The position numbers were made by a program, and so were the translations under genes. A model generated the notes under the pieces. It was not told where the DNA came from and made no database searches. It saw only the letters and a list, made by a program, of their open reading frames with translations. DNA of 64,000 bases from Dokdonella fugitiva (lineage in GTDB: Bacteria; Pseudomonadota; Gammaproteobacteria; Xanthomonadales; Rhodanobacteraceae): NCBI RefSeq assembly GCF_004342425.1, contig NZ_SLWQ01000008.1:169288-233287 (forward strand), written 5' to 3'. The first letter of the stretch is position 1, and the number at the start of each line of letters is the position of its first letter. Below are positions 54,552-63,682 of the stretch, piece after piece.

Positions 54552-55508
54552 ATGGGTACACGGCTGTCGTCGACGCAGATCGAGTCGTTCATGATGCTCG
54601 CGCGGGAACTCAATTTCTCGCGCGCGGCCGAGCGCCTGCACATCACCCAACCGGCCCTGACCAAGCGCATCCAGAACCTCGAGGAGACGCTCGGCCAGGT
54701 GCTGTTCGTGCGCCTGCGCGGCGGGCTCGAGCTCACCGAGTCGGGACGCATCCTGCAGCGTCACGCCGCCTCGATTGAACGCCAGGAAGAGGAACTGCTC
54801 GACAGCCTCGTCGGCGCCGCCGGCGGCATCTCGGGCTTCTTCCGGCTGGTTTCGTTCTCCTCATGCCTGCGCTCGGTGCTGATCCCCGCGATCGGCGGCC
54901 TGCTGCGCGAACACCCACGCCTGTCCTGCCAGTTCATCAAGGCCGAGGTGCACGAGCTGCAGGACCTGCTGATCGAGGGCAAGGTCGACTTCAGCGTGTC
55001 CTTGTCCGAGTGCGAGCGCATGGGCATCGAGAACGTGCAGCTCGGCATCGAGCGCAACGTGCTGATCGAGTCGGCGCGTTACGAGGGGCGCGAGGACTGC
55101 TACGTCGACCACGAACCGCGTGACAACTTCACCGAGCGCTTCTTCCTGATCCAGACCGGGGCGACCGTGCCGAAGATGCTACGGGCGTACTTCGACGACA
55201 TCTACGGCCTCATCGACGCCGTGTCCGAAGGCATCGGCCGCGCAGTGGTGCCGCTGCACCTGATCCGCCCCGAACACCACGTGCGCATGGTGCCCGGCTT
55301 CCGCCCGTACGAGGTCCCGGTGTTCCTGCACTACCACGCCCAGCCGTACTACACGAAGCTGCACCGCGCGGTCATCGACACGCTCACGCGCGAATGCGCG
55401 CGCCATTACGACGCCTACCAGCTCGGCCACGAAGGCAAGGCTGTCGCCGATGATGCGCTCATCGCGGCGAACCGGCGCTTGATGGCGCAACGGCGCGGCA
55501 ACACCTGA
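54552..55508 (+). CDS. LysR family transcriptional regulator
   Basis: The 318-residue regulator has the N-terminal LysR HTH (QIESFMMLARELNFSRAAERLHITQPALTKRIQNLEETLG, about 9-48) followed by LTESGRILQRHA and a periplasmic-binding-protein-like effector domain (about 92-290, VDFSVSLSE and EGIGRAVVPLHLI). The effector is unknown. GGGGAGG precedes the ATG. A small CCGCC-GAA-GGCGG hairpin at 55544-55556 follows the stop but has no T-run. Confidence 0.92.
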   Translation: MGTRLSSTQIESFMMLARELNFSRAAERLHITQPALTKRIQNLEETLGQVLFVRLRGGLELTESGRILQRHAASIERQEEELLDSLVGAAGGISGFFRLVSFSSCLRSVLIPAIGGLLREHPRLSCQFIKAEVHELQDLLIEGKVDFSVSLSECERMGIENVQLGIERNVLIESARYEGREDCYVDHEPRDNFTERFFLIQTGATVPKMLRAYFDDIYGLIDAVSEGIGRAVVPLHLIRPEHHVRMVPGFRPYEVPVFLHYHAQPYYTKLHRAVIDTLTRECARHYDAYQLGHEGKAVADDALIAANRRLMAQRRGNT

Positions 55509-55641
55509 CCCGGCGCGACGTCGTTCGGTCGAGGCTCCGAAATCCGCCGAAGGCGGTCACGCGCGGGCCGGATCCAGCCGCGCAGCGGCGGATCCGCCTG
55601 CATGCCCGTCGCGGCTCGCGTCCCGGACACCATCACCCAAC

Positions 55642-56802
55642 CTATCCCCCGAACGGGGAAGACCGGTTTGCTCCCGTGACGAGGGGCGGCAGCGGGCGCG
55701 GCTGGAACGGAAAGGCCGTGGACTGGAAACCGTCCGCGAACAGGCGGTCGAGTTCGTAGGCGCCGATGTCCACGTGCGGACCGACGACGCGCGGCACGCC
55801 GAGCGCGTCCGTGGCGGGGAGTCCGCCGGGTGGCGCATCGTTGCCGGCGTCGACGAGCGGCGACGTGCGCTTGAGTGGCTTGTCGAAACACAGGAAGCCG
55901 CAGCCGTCGAACTGCGGGTCGACCGAAACGTTGCCGCCGCTGGCCGCGCCGAGCGGAACGGCGGAATACGAGCCGATGTCGTTGGAGACGAGGTCGTACG
56001 TTCCCTCGTCGTAGAGGGAGAGATCGTACTGCGCGTTGTCGTTGCCCCAGAAGATGTTGTCGCTGAACCAGAAGTGCGAGGCGCCGAGCGCGTTGGCGTA
56101 GAAGATCGGGCGCGCCTCGGCTCCTTCAACGATGTTGCCGGTCACGGTGTTGCTGGTGAAGTGCAACGGGCCGTTCAGGTTGATCGACGCGGCCGGCGAC
56201 TGGCCGGCCGCATTGCCGGCGAACAGGCTGTTGGTCACGACGACCGTGCCCCAACCGGTCACGTAGAGGCCGCCCGTGTTCACCTCCGCATTGCCGTACA
56301 GGAAGCGCACCGCGTCGATCGTGAGTTTGGCGCCGCCGGCCTGGTCGTACATGTACACCTGCAGGTTGCCGCCGTAGTACGAGCCCGCTTCGGTCATGCC
56401 GCGAAACAGGGTCAAGTGGTCGAGGGTAACGGCGTCGGCGCCGGTGAAGGAAAGCCGCAGCGGCTGTACCTGTTCCTGGCCGTCGAGGAACGTCGCGCCC
56501 GTGCGTGCCGTGCAGCCGGCGTTGAAGCCACCGCTGAGGACGAGCGCCTTGTGGTCGCTGCCCGCTTGGTTGGTCGCATAGTCGAGGCCGGACGTGAGCG
56601 CGTACACGCCGGATACGAACTTGATGCTGTCGGCCTGGCCATTCACGCGCGCCGCATCCAGCGCGGCTTGCGCACTCGCCTCCGAGTCGACGCAGAACAC
56701 CGCCGCCATCGACGGCGCGGCGACCGTCGCGCCGAGCAGCGTGACCAGCGGCGCCAGCAGCGTCCGCCTTCGTCCGCGTGTCTGAACGATCCGATACCTC
56801 AT
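55642..56802 (-). CDS. Secreted beta-helix protein with DRLFADGFQ motif and C-terminal tail
   Basis: The 386-residue product has a signal peptide (about 1-33, PSMAA), a FCVDSEASAQAALDAARVNGQ segment, and parallel beta-helix turns (VTLDHLTLFRGMT, VVVTNSLFAGNAAG, NTVTGNIVEG) up to about 340. It then has the typical DIGAYE end, the motif DRLFADGFQ (352-360) and a 26-residue Pro-rich tail. Unlike the two-gene operon at 45-49 kb, it is a single gene. The ATG at 56802 has GGAGGA 9 bp upstream. Upstream DNA has two CGATAAC boxes 21 bp apart, as at the LysR gene. Confidence 0.82.
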   Translation of the reverse strand: MRYRIVQTRGRRRTLLAPLVTLLGATVAAPSMAAVFCVDSEASAQAALDAARVNGQADSIKFVSGVYALTSGLDYATNQAGSDHKALVLSGGFNAGCTARTGATFLDGQEQVQPLRLSFTGADAVTLDHLTLFRGMTEAGSYYGGNLQVYMYDQAGGAKLTIDAVRFLYGNAEVNTGGLYVTGWGTVVVTNSLFAGNAAGQSPAASINLNGPLHFTSNTVTGNIVEGAEARPIFYANALGASHFWFSDNIFWGNDNAQYDLSLYDEGTYDLVSNDIGSYSAVPLGAASGGNVSVDPQFDGCGFLCFDKPLKRTSPLVDAGNDAPPGGLPATDALGVPRVVGPHVDIGAYELDRLFADGFQSTAFPFQPRPLPPLVTGANRSSPFGG

Positions 56803-56910
56803 CTCGCATCCTCCGTCATCCTGGGCGGCGCACCGTAGCGGCATGGACGCCGGCACTCCAATGAATGAATGTGATCGTGCGATGCACCGCGCGACTCGTC
56901 ATCGAGCGGC

Positions 56911-56938
56911 GTTATCGCGCCATAGCACGCGGTTATCG
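56911..56938 (-). promoter_or_regulatory. Two CGATAAC boxes with 21-bp period upstream of the beta-helix gene
   Basis: On the minus strand CGATAAC occurs at 56938-56932 and 56917-56911, start-to-start 21 bp (two helical turns). The same orientation and period relative to the gene are seen in the LysR promoter at 54486-54513. Probable shared operator; the distance to the ATG is about 109 bp. No strong -10 follows. Confidence 0.5.
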
Positions 56939-57078
56939 TCCTCATGAAGAGAAACGGATTCGAGCCGGGCTTGCGACGCGGCCCGGCTCGATCGGGCAAT
57001 GCTTGTCGCCGCGGGTGCCCGGGCCGCGCCCGCGCGAGGCCCTGCCTGCCGCGCTACCTGCGTCGCCGCGCTTGCGGC

Positions 57079-57120
57079 ACAATGCGCGGCTGGCCGCCGG
57101 AAGCTCGGGCGGCGCATTGT
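57079..57120 (+). promoter_or_regulatory. Leader hairpin before parC
   Basis: ACAATGCGC (57079-57087) and GCGCATTGT (57112-57120) form a perfect 9-bp stem around a GC-rich 24-nt loop, followed by TTTTCCCC, 20 bp before the parC ATG. It looks like an attenuator or translation-control hairpin, but the T-run is short. Confidence 0.35.
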
Positions 57121-57139
57121 TTTCCCCGGATTTTCATCG

Positions 57140-59380
57140 ATGAACCTGCAAGCGACCCACGAACAGATCCCACTGAAGGACTACGCCGAGCGCGCCTACC
57201 TCGACTACTCGATGTACGTCGTGCTCGACCGCGCCCTGCCGTTCGTCGGCGACGGCCTCAAGCCCGTGCAGCGCCGCATCGTCTACGCGATGAGCGAGCT
57301 CGGCCTCGACGCCGCGGCGAAGCCGAAGAAGTCGGCACGCACGGTCGGTGACGTGATCGGCAAGTTCCATCCGCATGGCGACAGCGCCTGCTACGAGGCG
57401 ATGGTGCTGATGGCGCAGCCGTTCTCGTACCGCTACCCGCTCATCGACGGCCAGGGCAACTTCGGCTCGCAGGAAGACCCGAAATCGTTCGCGGCGATGC
57501 GCTACACCGAATCGAAGCTCACGCCGATCGCCGAACTCCTGCTCGAGGAACTGGGCCAGGGCACCGTCGACTGGGTGCCGAATTTCGACGGCACGCTGAA
57601 GGAACCATCGTGGCTGCCGTCGAGGGTGCCGCACGTATTGCTCAATGGCTCGACCGGCATCGCGGTCGGCATGGCGACCGACATCCCGCCGCACAACCTG
57701 CGCGAGATCGCGAGCGCGTGCATCCGCCTGCTCGACGAGCCCGAGGCGAGCATCGCCCAGCTGTGCGAACACGTGAGGGGACCGGACTTCCCGACCGCGG
57801 CGGAAATCATCACGCCGGCGAGCGAACTGGCCGCGATGTACGCGACCGGCAACGGCTCGGTGCGCGCCCGCGCGGTGTGGAAGAAGGAGGATGGCAACGC
57901 CGTCGTCACCGCGCTGCCGTACCAGGTGTCGCCGTCGAAGATCGTCGAGCAGATCGCCAACCAGATGCGCGCGAAGAAGCTGCCGATGCTCGAGGACATC
58001 CGCGACGAGTCGGACCACGAGAACCCGATCCGCATCGTCCTGATCCCGCGCAGCAACCGCATCGATCTCGACGAGATGATGCAGCACCTCAACGCGACGA
58101 CGGACCTCGAGAAGAGCTACCGCGTCAACCTCAACATGATCGGCCTCGACGGCAAGCCGCAGGTCAAGAACCTCAAGCAGATCCTCGTCGAATGGCTGCG
58201 CTTCCGTTCCGAAACGGTGACCAAGCGCCTGCAGCATCGCCTGGCCAAGGTCGAGCGCCGCCTGCACCTGCTCGAAGGCCTGCGCATCGCCTACCTCAAC
58301 CTCGACGAGGTGATCCGCATCATCCGCACCGAGGAAGAGCCGAGGCCAGCGCTCATCGCGCGCTTCCGCCTGAGCGAGGAGCAGGCTGACTACATCCTCG
58401 AGACGCGCCTGCGCCAGCTCGCGCGACTCGAGGAGATGAAGATCAACGAGGAACGCGACCAGCTCGAGGAGGAGCGCGCGCGCATCAACGTGATCCTCAA
58501 TTCCAAGGCACGCCTCAAGACGCTGATCAAGGACGAACTCAAGGACGACGCGAAGAAGTACGGCGACGCGCGCCGCTCGCCGCTGGTCGAGCGCGCGGCC
58601 GCGCAGGCGCTCGACGAGACCGCGCTGGTCGCGAGCGAGCCGGTCACGGTCGTGCTGTCGGCGAAAGGCTGGGTTCGCGCCGCGAAGGGCCACGACGTCG
58701 ACGCGAGCGAACTCGGTTACCGCGAGGGCGACACGTACCTCGCGAGCGCGCGCGGACGCACGACGCAGCAAGCCGCATTCATCGATTCGACCGGGCGCAG
58801 CTACTCGACGCCCGCGCACACGCTGCCGTCCGCGCGCGGCAACGGCGAACCGCTGACGGGGCGTTTCTCGCTGCCCGCCGGGGCTCGTTTCGACGCGGTC
58901 GCGATCGCCGACCCGGCGACGCGGCTCGTGCTCGCCTCCGATTTCGGCTACGGCTTCGTCACGAAGTTCGAGGCCCTGCTCGCCAACAAGAAGGGCGGCA
59001 AGCAGGTGCTCAACATCGACGACGGCGCGCGCGTGCTCGCGCCAGCGCTCGTCGCCGATTCCGCGCGCGACCGCATCGTCGTCGCGACCAATGCGGGCCA
59101 CCTCCTGATGTTCTCGGTCGCCGAGCTGCCCGAGCTCGACAAGGGCGGCAAGGGCAACAAGCTCATCGAGATCCCGAAGGCGAAACTCTCCGGCGGCGAG
59201 CGCGTCGCGGGCGTCGCGGTGGTTGCCGAAGGACGCGGCGAGGTCACCCTCTATGCCGGCCAGCGCAAGCTCACGCTCAAGTGGAACGACCTCGTCGAGT
59301 ACGGCGGCAACCGCGCCACGCGCGGCTCACTGTTGCCGCGCGGACTGCAGCGCGTCGAGCGGATCGAAACCACCGCGTAA
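57140..59380 (+). CDS. parC: DNA topoisomerase IV subunit A
   Basis: ParC with ParE decatenates replicated chromosomes. The 746-residue protein has the winged-helix DNA-binding region with [16 protein letters not shown], the catalytic tyrosine Y122 in [31 protein letters not shown], the coiled-coil gate and a C-terminal beta-pinwheel that is short, as in ParC rather than GyrA. The quinolone-resistance positions keep serine (S82) and glutamate (E86), the susceptible residues in other enterobacterial ParC. The ATG at 57140 matches the family N-terminus ([24 protein letters not shown]). parE is not in the window. Confidence 0.95.
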   Translation: MNLQATHEQIPLKDYAERAYLDYSMYVVLDRALPFVGDGLKPVQRRIVYAMSELGLDAAAKPKKSARTVGDVIGKFHPHGDSACYEAMVLMAQPFSYRYPLIDGQGNFGSQEDPKSFAAMRYTESKLTPIAELLLEELGQGTVDWVPNFDGTLKEPSWLPSRVPHVLLNGSTGIAVGMATDIPPHNLREIASACIRLLDEPEASIAQLCEHVRGPDFPTAAEIITPASELAAMYATGNGSVRARAVWKKEDGNAVVTALPYQVSPSKIVEQIANQMRAKKLPMLEDIRDESDHENPIRIVLIPRSNRIDLDEMMQHLNATTDLEKSYRVNLNMIGLDGKPQVKNLKQILVEWLRFRSETVTKRLQHRLAKVERRLHLLEGLRIAYLNLDEVIRIIRTEEEPRPALIARFRLSEEQADYILETRLRQLARLEEMKINEERDQLEEERARINVILNSKARLKTLIKDELKDDAKKYGDARRSPLVERAAAQALDETALVASEPVTVVLSAKGWVRAAKGHDVDASELGYREGDTYLASARGRTTQQAAFIDSTGRSYSTPAHTLPSARGNGEPLTGRFSLPAGARFDAVAIADPATRLVLASDFGYGFVTKFEALLANKKGGKQVLNIDDGARVLAPALVADSARDRIVVATNAGHLLMFSVAELPELDKGGKGNKLIEIPKAKLSGGERVAGVAVVAEGRGEVTLYAGQRKLTLKWNDLVEYGGNRATRGSLLPRGLQRVERIETTA

Positions 59381-59469
59381 CCCCACGCGTTTCACGCAGC
59401 GGCTCACCGGGCCATGCCAGGAGGCGCACGACGCCAGGCCGCTTCGTTCCGGCCCGTGGGTGAAGCACG

Positions 59470-59499
59470 AAAAAGAGGCCTCCCCGAAGGGAGGCCTCT
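59470..59499 (-). terminator. Terminator after the first motif/domain protein gene
   Basis: Minus-strand stem GAGGCCTCCC, loop TTCG, GGGAGGCCTC, followed by TTTTTCG, 25 bp after the stop at 59524. A nearly identical hairpin at 63138-63170 follows the paralogous gene. Confidence 0.85.
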
Positions 59500-59521
59500 C
59501 AGGTGTCACAATTGACGCAAT

Positions 59522-60010
59522 GCTCAGCGCGTCGAACCCTGCTGCTCGTCAATCGTGATGTCGTCGACGAAGCAGTTGCCGTCTTCCGAACCGGTGGCCG
59601 TGTAGGTGAACTTCACCTCGTGGGCGCCGTTGTCCGCGTACGCGCCCAAGTCCACCGACACGTTCGTCCAGTCGGCGTCCGTGCCATTCGCGACGATGTC
59701 CGTCGTCGAGACCACGGTGCCGTCGACCGCGATCGCCAGCGTAGCCGTGCCGTTCGGCGCGAGCGTCACGTTGCGCCAGTAGTTGAGCCAACGCGGGCCG
59801 CCGCTCGCGATCGTCACCGTCTGCGACCATTCCTGCGTGCCCGGACCGCGCCAGCCGCCACCCCAAGCCGCAAAGTTACCCGTGCGAGCCAGGTTGCTCC
59901 AGAACGGCGTGTCACCCGGCGCGTTGCTGTCGCTGCCGTCCCAGTACGGGTTGCTGCTGGCGTCGTCGGTCGTCTCCTCGAAGCTCGGATCCTGGATCGG
60001 CTGCGTGAAC
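59522..60010. repeat. 489-bp near-identical repeat, copy 1
   Basis: Matches 63194-63682 without gaps and with only three substitutions seen by eye (near positions 59633, 59643 and 59676 of this copy). It encodes the C-terminal domain starting FTQPIQDPSFEETTDD. The offset is constant at 3672 bp. Confidence 0.95.
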
Positions 60011-62619
60011 TCGACCGCACCGTCGAAGCCATCCCTGAAGATGAGGTCCGGCGGCGTCACCTCGAGCGTGACCGGCACCGTGATCGTCGGCTGCGCCGCA
60101 TCGTTCGTCGTCAAGCACAGATTGCCCGAGTAGCTCCCGTTCGCGAGGCCGGTGCTGTCGACCGACACGGTAACCGATGCTGGAGTACCGACCGGAACGC
60201 TGCCTGACGTCGGGCTCGCGCTCAGCCACGGCTGATCCGACGGCGTCGTGCAGGCGCCGCTCGCTTCCGTGATCGTGTACGTGAGGTGGCTCCCCACATC
60301 ACCCGAGTTGGTGATCGTCAGCGTGTCGCTGTCGGTGTGGTTGGTCTCGAGCGAGAACATGAAGCTACCCGGCGCGACGGTGGCCGCGGGGTCGACGTCG
60401 CCGACCGTGAATGACACGGGGACGGGCGTCATTGCATGGGCGGGATCATTGCTCGCGACGCACACATTGGCGGTGTAAAGACCATCGGAGAGGCCGCTCG
60501 GGTCCATCGTGACGACTGCCGTGGCCGGCGCAGCTCCGGTAGTGACCGTGCCGCTGGCCGGCGCCACCGACAGCCACGGCACGTCCTGCGGCTCGACGCA
60601 GCCGCTGGTGCCTTCAATCGCCCGGACGAACAACGCGGTGTAGTCCTCGAACGAATCGGCTGTCGGCGCGAACGCGGGACCAGAGCCCGTGTCGAAGGAT
60701 ACGTAACCGCCTGCCGGCGGATTGGTACCCGACTCGTCGGACGCGATGTAGGTGCCGGTTTGCGTCTGCGGATTGAAGCGCACGCCGATGTAGACGCTGC
60801 CGCTCGGGATGTTCAGGCCAAGCGCCGAAATGTCGACGCTGTTGAACACGAGCGAACCGATGGCACCCGACACCGTGCCCGTGGTCGCAACCGCGCCGAG
60901 CTCGGTGCCCGGGCCGCCACCGGCGCCATCGTCGTCGTACACGACGACTTCATAGCTCACGCTGGTCGCGCCCGCGTTCGTGACGAACGACGTGCACACG
61001 GTCGTGAACGTGGCGGGGTACGAGGACGGCGTGAAGCGGTCGACGGCGATGAACGAGGATACCGTGCCCGGATTGCCGCTGTAGCCGTTCTCCGCCGTGC
61101 CATCGTCGTGCACGATCATGCCCTGCACGCTCGGCCCGCAGTCGACGCCGGAGGGAGTGACCACGTCGCGGGAAACGCGCGGCGCGCCCTGGCGGATGTC
61201 GGCCTGCACGGCATGGCCTTGGCTCGCGGCGAGCTTGCGCTGTGCATAGAGGTCTTCGCGGTCGGCGCCGGTCAGCGTCACGACGCGATCGGGCTTCTGC
61301 GCATTGCTGGGTACCTGCGGTGCCGGCGCCGGCGCTGCCCCGTCACCCGCCGCTTCGGTGATCGACCAAGTGAGATCGCGATCACCGGTATTGGCGATCG
61401 AAAGATTCTGCGTCACCGGCGTGCTGCTGCCCGATGGTGCGTCGGCCGTGATCTCGGTCGGCGTCACGCCGATCACCGGCGCACCGACGTCGAGGCTGAC
61501 GCCCGCCGTAGCCGTGAGTACGGTCGCCGCTCCGGCGGTCCATACGATCGACGAGGGATCGGGGTGCGGGAGTACCGTGTTGAACGAGTACTGGTTGACT
61601 AGCGAGGCGTCGGCGTTCTGCAGGCCGATCGTCGCGCTGATCCCGTGGTCGAACGACGACGGCGTTCCGAACGCCGTGTTCTGGTACTGGAAGGAGATCG
61701 AGCCGTCCTCGCCGAGGATCGCTTCCACTTGCGCGCGACCCGAGGTTTCGGCTCCCACGTTGTAGTGCGCACGATCCCATTCGATGATCACCGTGCGATT
61801 AGGGGACGTCCCCTGCACCGCCCAATAGACGTTGCCCGAAGGCTGGTAGAAATCATCCCAGAACGGCGCGATGGCAGCGCCTCCGAAGGTACCTGGCAAC
61901 GCCGTATTGGAGAAAGCGACATCGCAGGTCGAGACGCCGAATACGATGACACCATTGTTGGCGATGCACAGCTGGTTCGACGGGACGCCGTAGAAGGAGA
62001 ACGAGAACGGAATCGTGATCCCGACTTCTCCGTCGTCCGCGAGGCCGAGGCCCGTGCCCGTGCTCGTGATGTCGACGAAGGCTGCCGCGACCGTGTCGTC
62101 GGGCGTGTAGCCCGGCAGGAGATCGCGCGAAGTCCAGGTGCCGGAGTAGGTGTTGCTCACGGTCGCCGTGACGCTGCGGTGGAAGACGAAGGTGCCGCCA
62201 CCGGCCGGAATCGCGGTCGGCATGTTCGTGAAGATGGGGCCGTCCACGCTGTCGACCAGCGTACTGTACGCCATCGCCGTGGTGGAGTCGTTGGTGACGG
62301 TGTAGCAGAAGTCGATCGTGTCACCCACGTTGACGACGACCGACGAATCCGTGCCACACGTGGTGCCGTCGCCGCCCGGTGTCAGGCCCACGGTGAGCTG
62401 GAATGGCGAACCTTCGGGCGAATGCCCGGTGGCGGCCACCTTGACCACGCCTTTGCGAAGACTCTTGCCATTGGGTTGGGCGTGCGGGGCAGGCATCTGG
62501 CTGCCGCTTTTGGCGTGAATGCCACCTGCTGCGAGCGCCAGGCCTTGCAGGCCGATCAGGCCGGCAATTCCCAACGCCATGGTGACCTTGCTCGAAAACA
62601 GACTCTTCGATTTTCTCAT
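59524..62619 (-). CDS. Secreted multidomain protein with BACON-like Ig repeats, internal DLIFRDGFD motif and C-terminal jelly-roll domain
   Basis: The 1031-residue product has a signal peptide (about 1-31) and a DUF11-like segment (70-160). A nidogen-like beta domain follows (195-345, IPFSFSFYGVPSNQLCIANNG), then an Ig-like strand pair with an insert (375-665). Two clear BACON-like Ig repeats come next, one at 675-740 (PWLSVAPASGTV) and one at 750-855 (PWLSASPTSGSV). The motif DLIFRDGFD is at 858-866, and a C-terminal domain of 161 residues (871-1031; NPYWDGSD, RTGNFAAWGGGWRG) follows, resembling carbohydrate-binding jelly rolls. No catalytic site was recognised, so an adhesin or polymer-binding role is likely. 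It converges with parC. Confidence 0.83.
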   Translation of the reverse strand: MRKSKSLFSSKVTMALGIAGLIGLQGLALAAGGIHAKSGSQMPAPHAQPNGKSLRKGVVKVAATGHSPEGSPFQLTVGLTPGGDGTTCGTDSSVVVNVGDTIDFCYTVTNDSTTAMAYSTLVDSVDGPIFTNMPTAIPAGGGTFVFHRSVTATVSNTYSGTWTSRDLLPGYTPDDTVAAAFVDITSTGTGLGLADDGEVGITIPFSFSFYGVPSNQLCIANNGVIVFGVSTCDVAFSNTALPGTFGGAAIAPFWDDFYQPSGNVYWAVQGTSPNRTVIIEWDRAHYNVGAETSGRAQVEAILGEDGSISFQYQNTAFGTPSSFDHGISATIGLQNADASLVNQYSFNTVLPHPDPSSIVWTAGAATVLTATAGVSLDVGAPVIGVTPTEITADAPSGSSTPVTQNLSIANTGDRDLTWSITEAAGDGAAPAPAPQVPSNAQKPDRVVTLTGADREDLYAQRKLAASQGHAVQADIRQGAPRVSRDVVTPSGVDCGPSVQGMIVHDDGTAENGYSGNPGTVSSFIAVDRFTPSSYPATFTTVCTSFVTNAGATSVSYEVVVYDDDGAGGGPGTELGAVATTGTVSGAIGSLVFNSVDISALGLNIPSGSVYIGVRFNPQTQTGTYIASDESGTNPPAGGYVSFDTGSGPAFAPTADSFEDYTALFVRAIEGTSGCVEPQDVPWLSVAPASGTVTTGAAPATAVVTMDPSGLSDGLYTANVCVASNDPAHAMTPVPVSFTVGDVDPAATVAPGSFMFSLETNHTDSDTLTITNSGDVGSHLTYTITEASGACTTPSDQPWLSASPTSGSVPVGTPASVTVSVDSTGLANGSYSGNLCLTTNDAAQPTITVPVTLEVTPPDLIFRDGFDGAVEFTQPIQDPSFEETTDDASSNPYWDGSDSNAPGDTPFWSNLARTGNFAAWGGGWRGPGTQEWSQTVTIASGGPRWLNYWRNVTLAPNGTATLAIAVDGTVVSTTDIVANGTDADWTNVSVDLGAYADNGAHEVKFTYTATGSEDGNCFVDDITIDEQQGSTR

Positions 62620-63195
62620 CGGTCGATCCCCATACAGGCTTATGAGACGGGCGGACGTTCAGGGTGTCCGCTGATGAGTTCACGTGAAGGCGCTGGTTGC
62701 GCCTCCTCGACGCTCCTGGCTGACATTTGAATGGAGCGGCTGCGCGATGAGCCGCGATCATCTTCTCCTGCGCTACCGAGTAGTCACAGGACTATATGCC
62801 TCGCTTCCGGCCGCAACAACTCGGTTCGTTCAGCTGTGCGGCGCGGTGTGTCGGTGATCACATATCGCGTGCGCGATCGAGCGACGCGCGTGCCGCGGCG
62901 GCCATGTGGTCAGGCCGCGGACGCGGCGGCGGAATCCGCGCGTGTCTGCGACGGCAGGGGCGCGGCTCTCTCTTGAACCGGCGGGCGGCTGCGGAAACGG
63001 CCTCGCGAGCGCAGCGGCTCGCCGCTGGGCGAGCGGAATTCCGCAATGACGCCGCGCTGCGCGAGAGCACTTTGCGCGGCATCGAAGGGAAGTGAAGTAG
63101 GCGGGGCGGTGCCTCTTGCCTTCGCAGGTGGGCGGAGAAAAAAGAAGAGGCCTCCCAGAAGGGAGGCCTCTCAAGTATCAATAGGGCCGCAACGC
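62620..63195. other. Gap between the two paralogous secreted genes
   Basis: This 576-bp region must hold the promoter of the 59524-62619 gene; a TATATG at 62803-62808 is the only AT-rich spot. Near 63037 a degenerate copy of the dispersed palindromic repeat (GGAATTCCGCAATGACG) is seen, and the terminator of the next gene is at 63138-63170. No credible gene. Confidence 0.5.
63138..63170 (-). terminator. Terminator after the second motif/domain protein gene
   Basis: Minus-strand stem GAGGCCTCCC, loop TTCT, GGGAGGCCTC, followed by TTCTTTTTT. It is a variant of the 59470-59499 hairpin, so the duplication reached into the 3' end of the gene. Confidence 0.85.
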
Positions 63196-63682
63196 TCAGC
63201 GCGTCGAACCCTGCTGCTCGTCAATCGTGATGTCGTCGACGAAGCAGTTGCCGTCTTCCGAACCGGTGGCCGTGTAGGTGAACTTCACCTCGTGGGTGCC
63301 GTTGTCGGCGTACGCGCCCAAGTCCACCGACACGTTCGTCCAGTCGGCATCCGTGCCATTCGCGACGATGTCCGTCGTCGAGACCACGGTGCCGTCGACC
63401 GCGATCGCCAGCGTAGCCGTGCCGTTCGGCGCGAGCGTCACGTTGCGCCAGTAGTTGAGCCAACGCGGGCCGCCGCTCGCGATCGTCACCGTCTGCGACC
63501 ATTCCTGCGTGCCCGGACCGCGCCAGCCGCCACCCCAAGCCGCAAAGTTACCCGTGCGAGCCAGGTTGCTCCAGAACGGCGTGTCACCCGGCGCGTTGCT
63601 GTCGCTGCCGTCCCAGTACGGGTTGCTGCTGGCGTCGTCGGTCGTCTCCTCGAAGCTCGGATCCTGGATCGGCTGCGTGAAC
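63194..63682. repeat. 489-bp near-identical repeat, copy 2
   Basis: Same segment as 59522-60010, three substitutions. The sequence upstream in the gene diverges at once at residue FTQ, and downstream of the stop only the terminator is similar. Confidence 0.95.

Larger units (their letters stand above)
56803..57139. other. Divergent gap between beta-helix gene and parC
   Basis: This 337-bp region contains the paired boxes at 56911-56938 and an inverted repeat at 57079-57120. The stretch between (56940-57078) has no convincing ORF with a start and ribosome site. Confidence 0.5.

Noticed and set aside
62796..63095. 99-codon open frame in the gap between the secreted paralogues
   Set aside because: Arg/Ala-rich translation, no ribosome site and a degenerate repeat inside it; probably non-coding.
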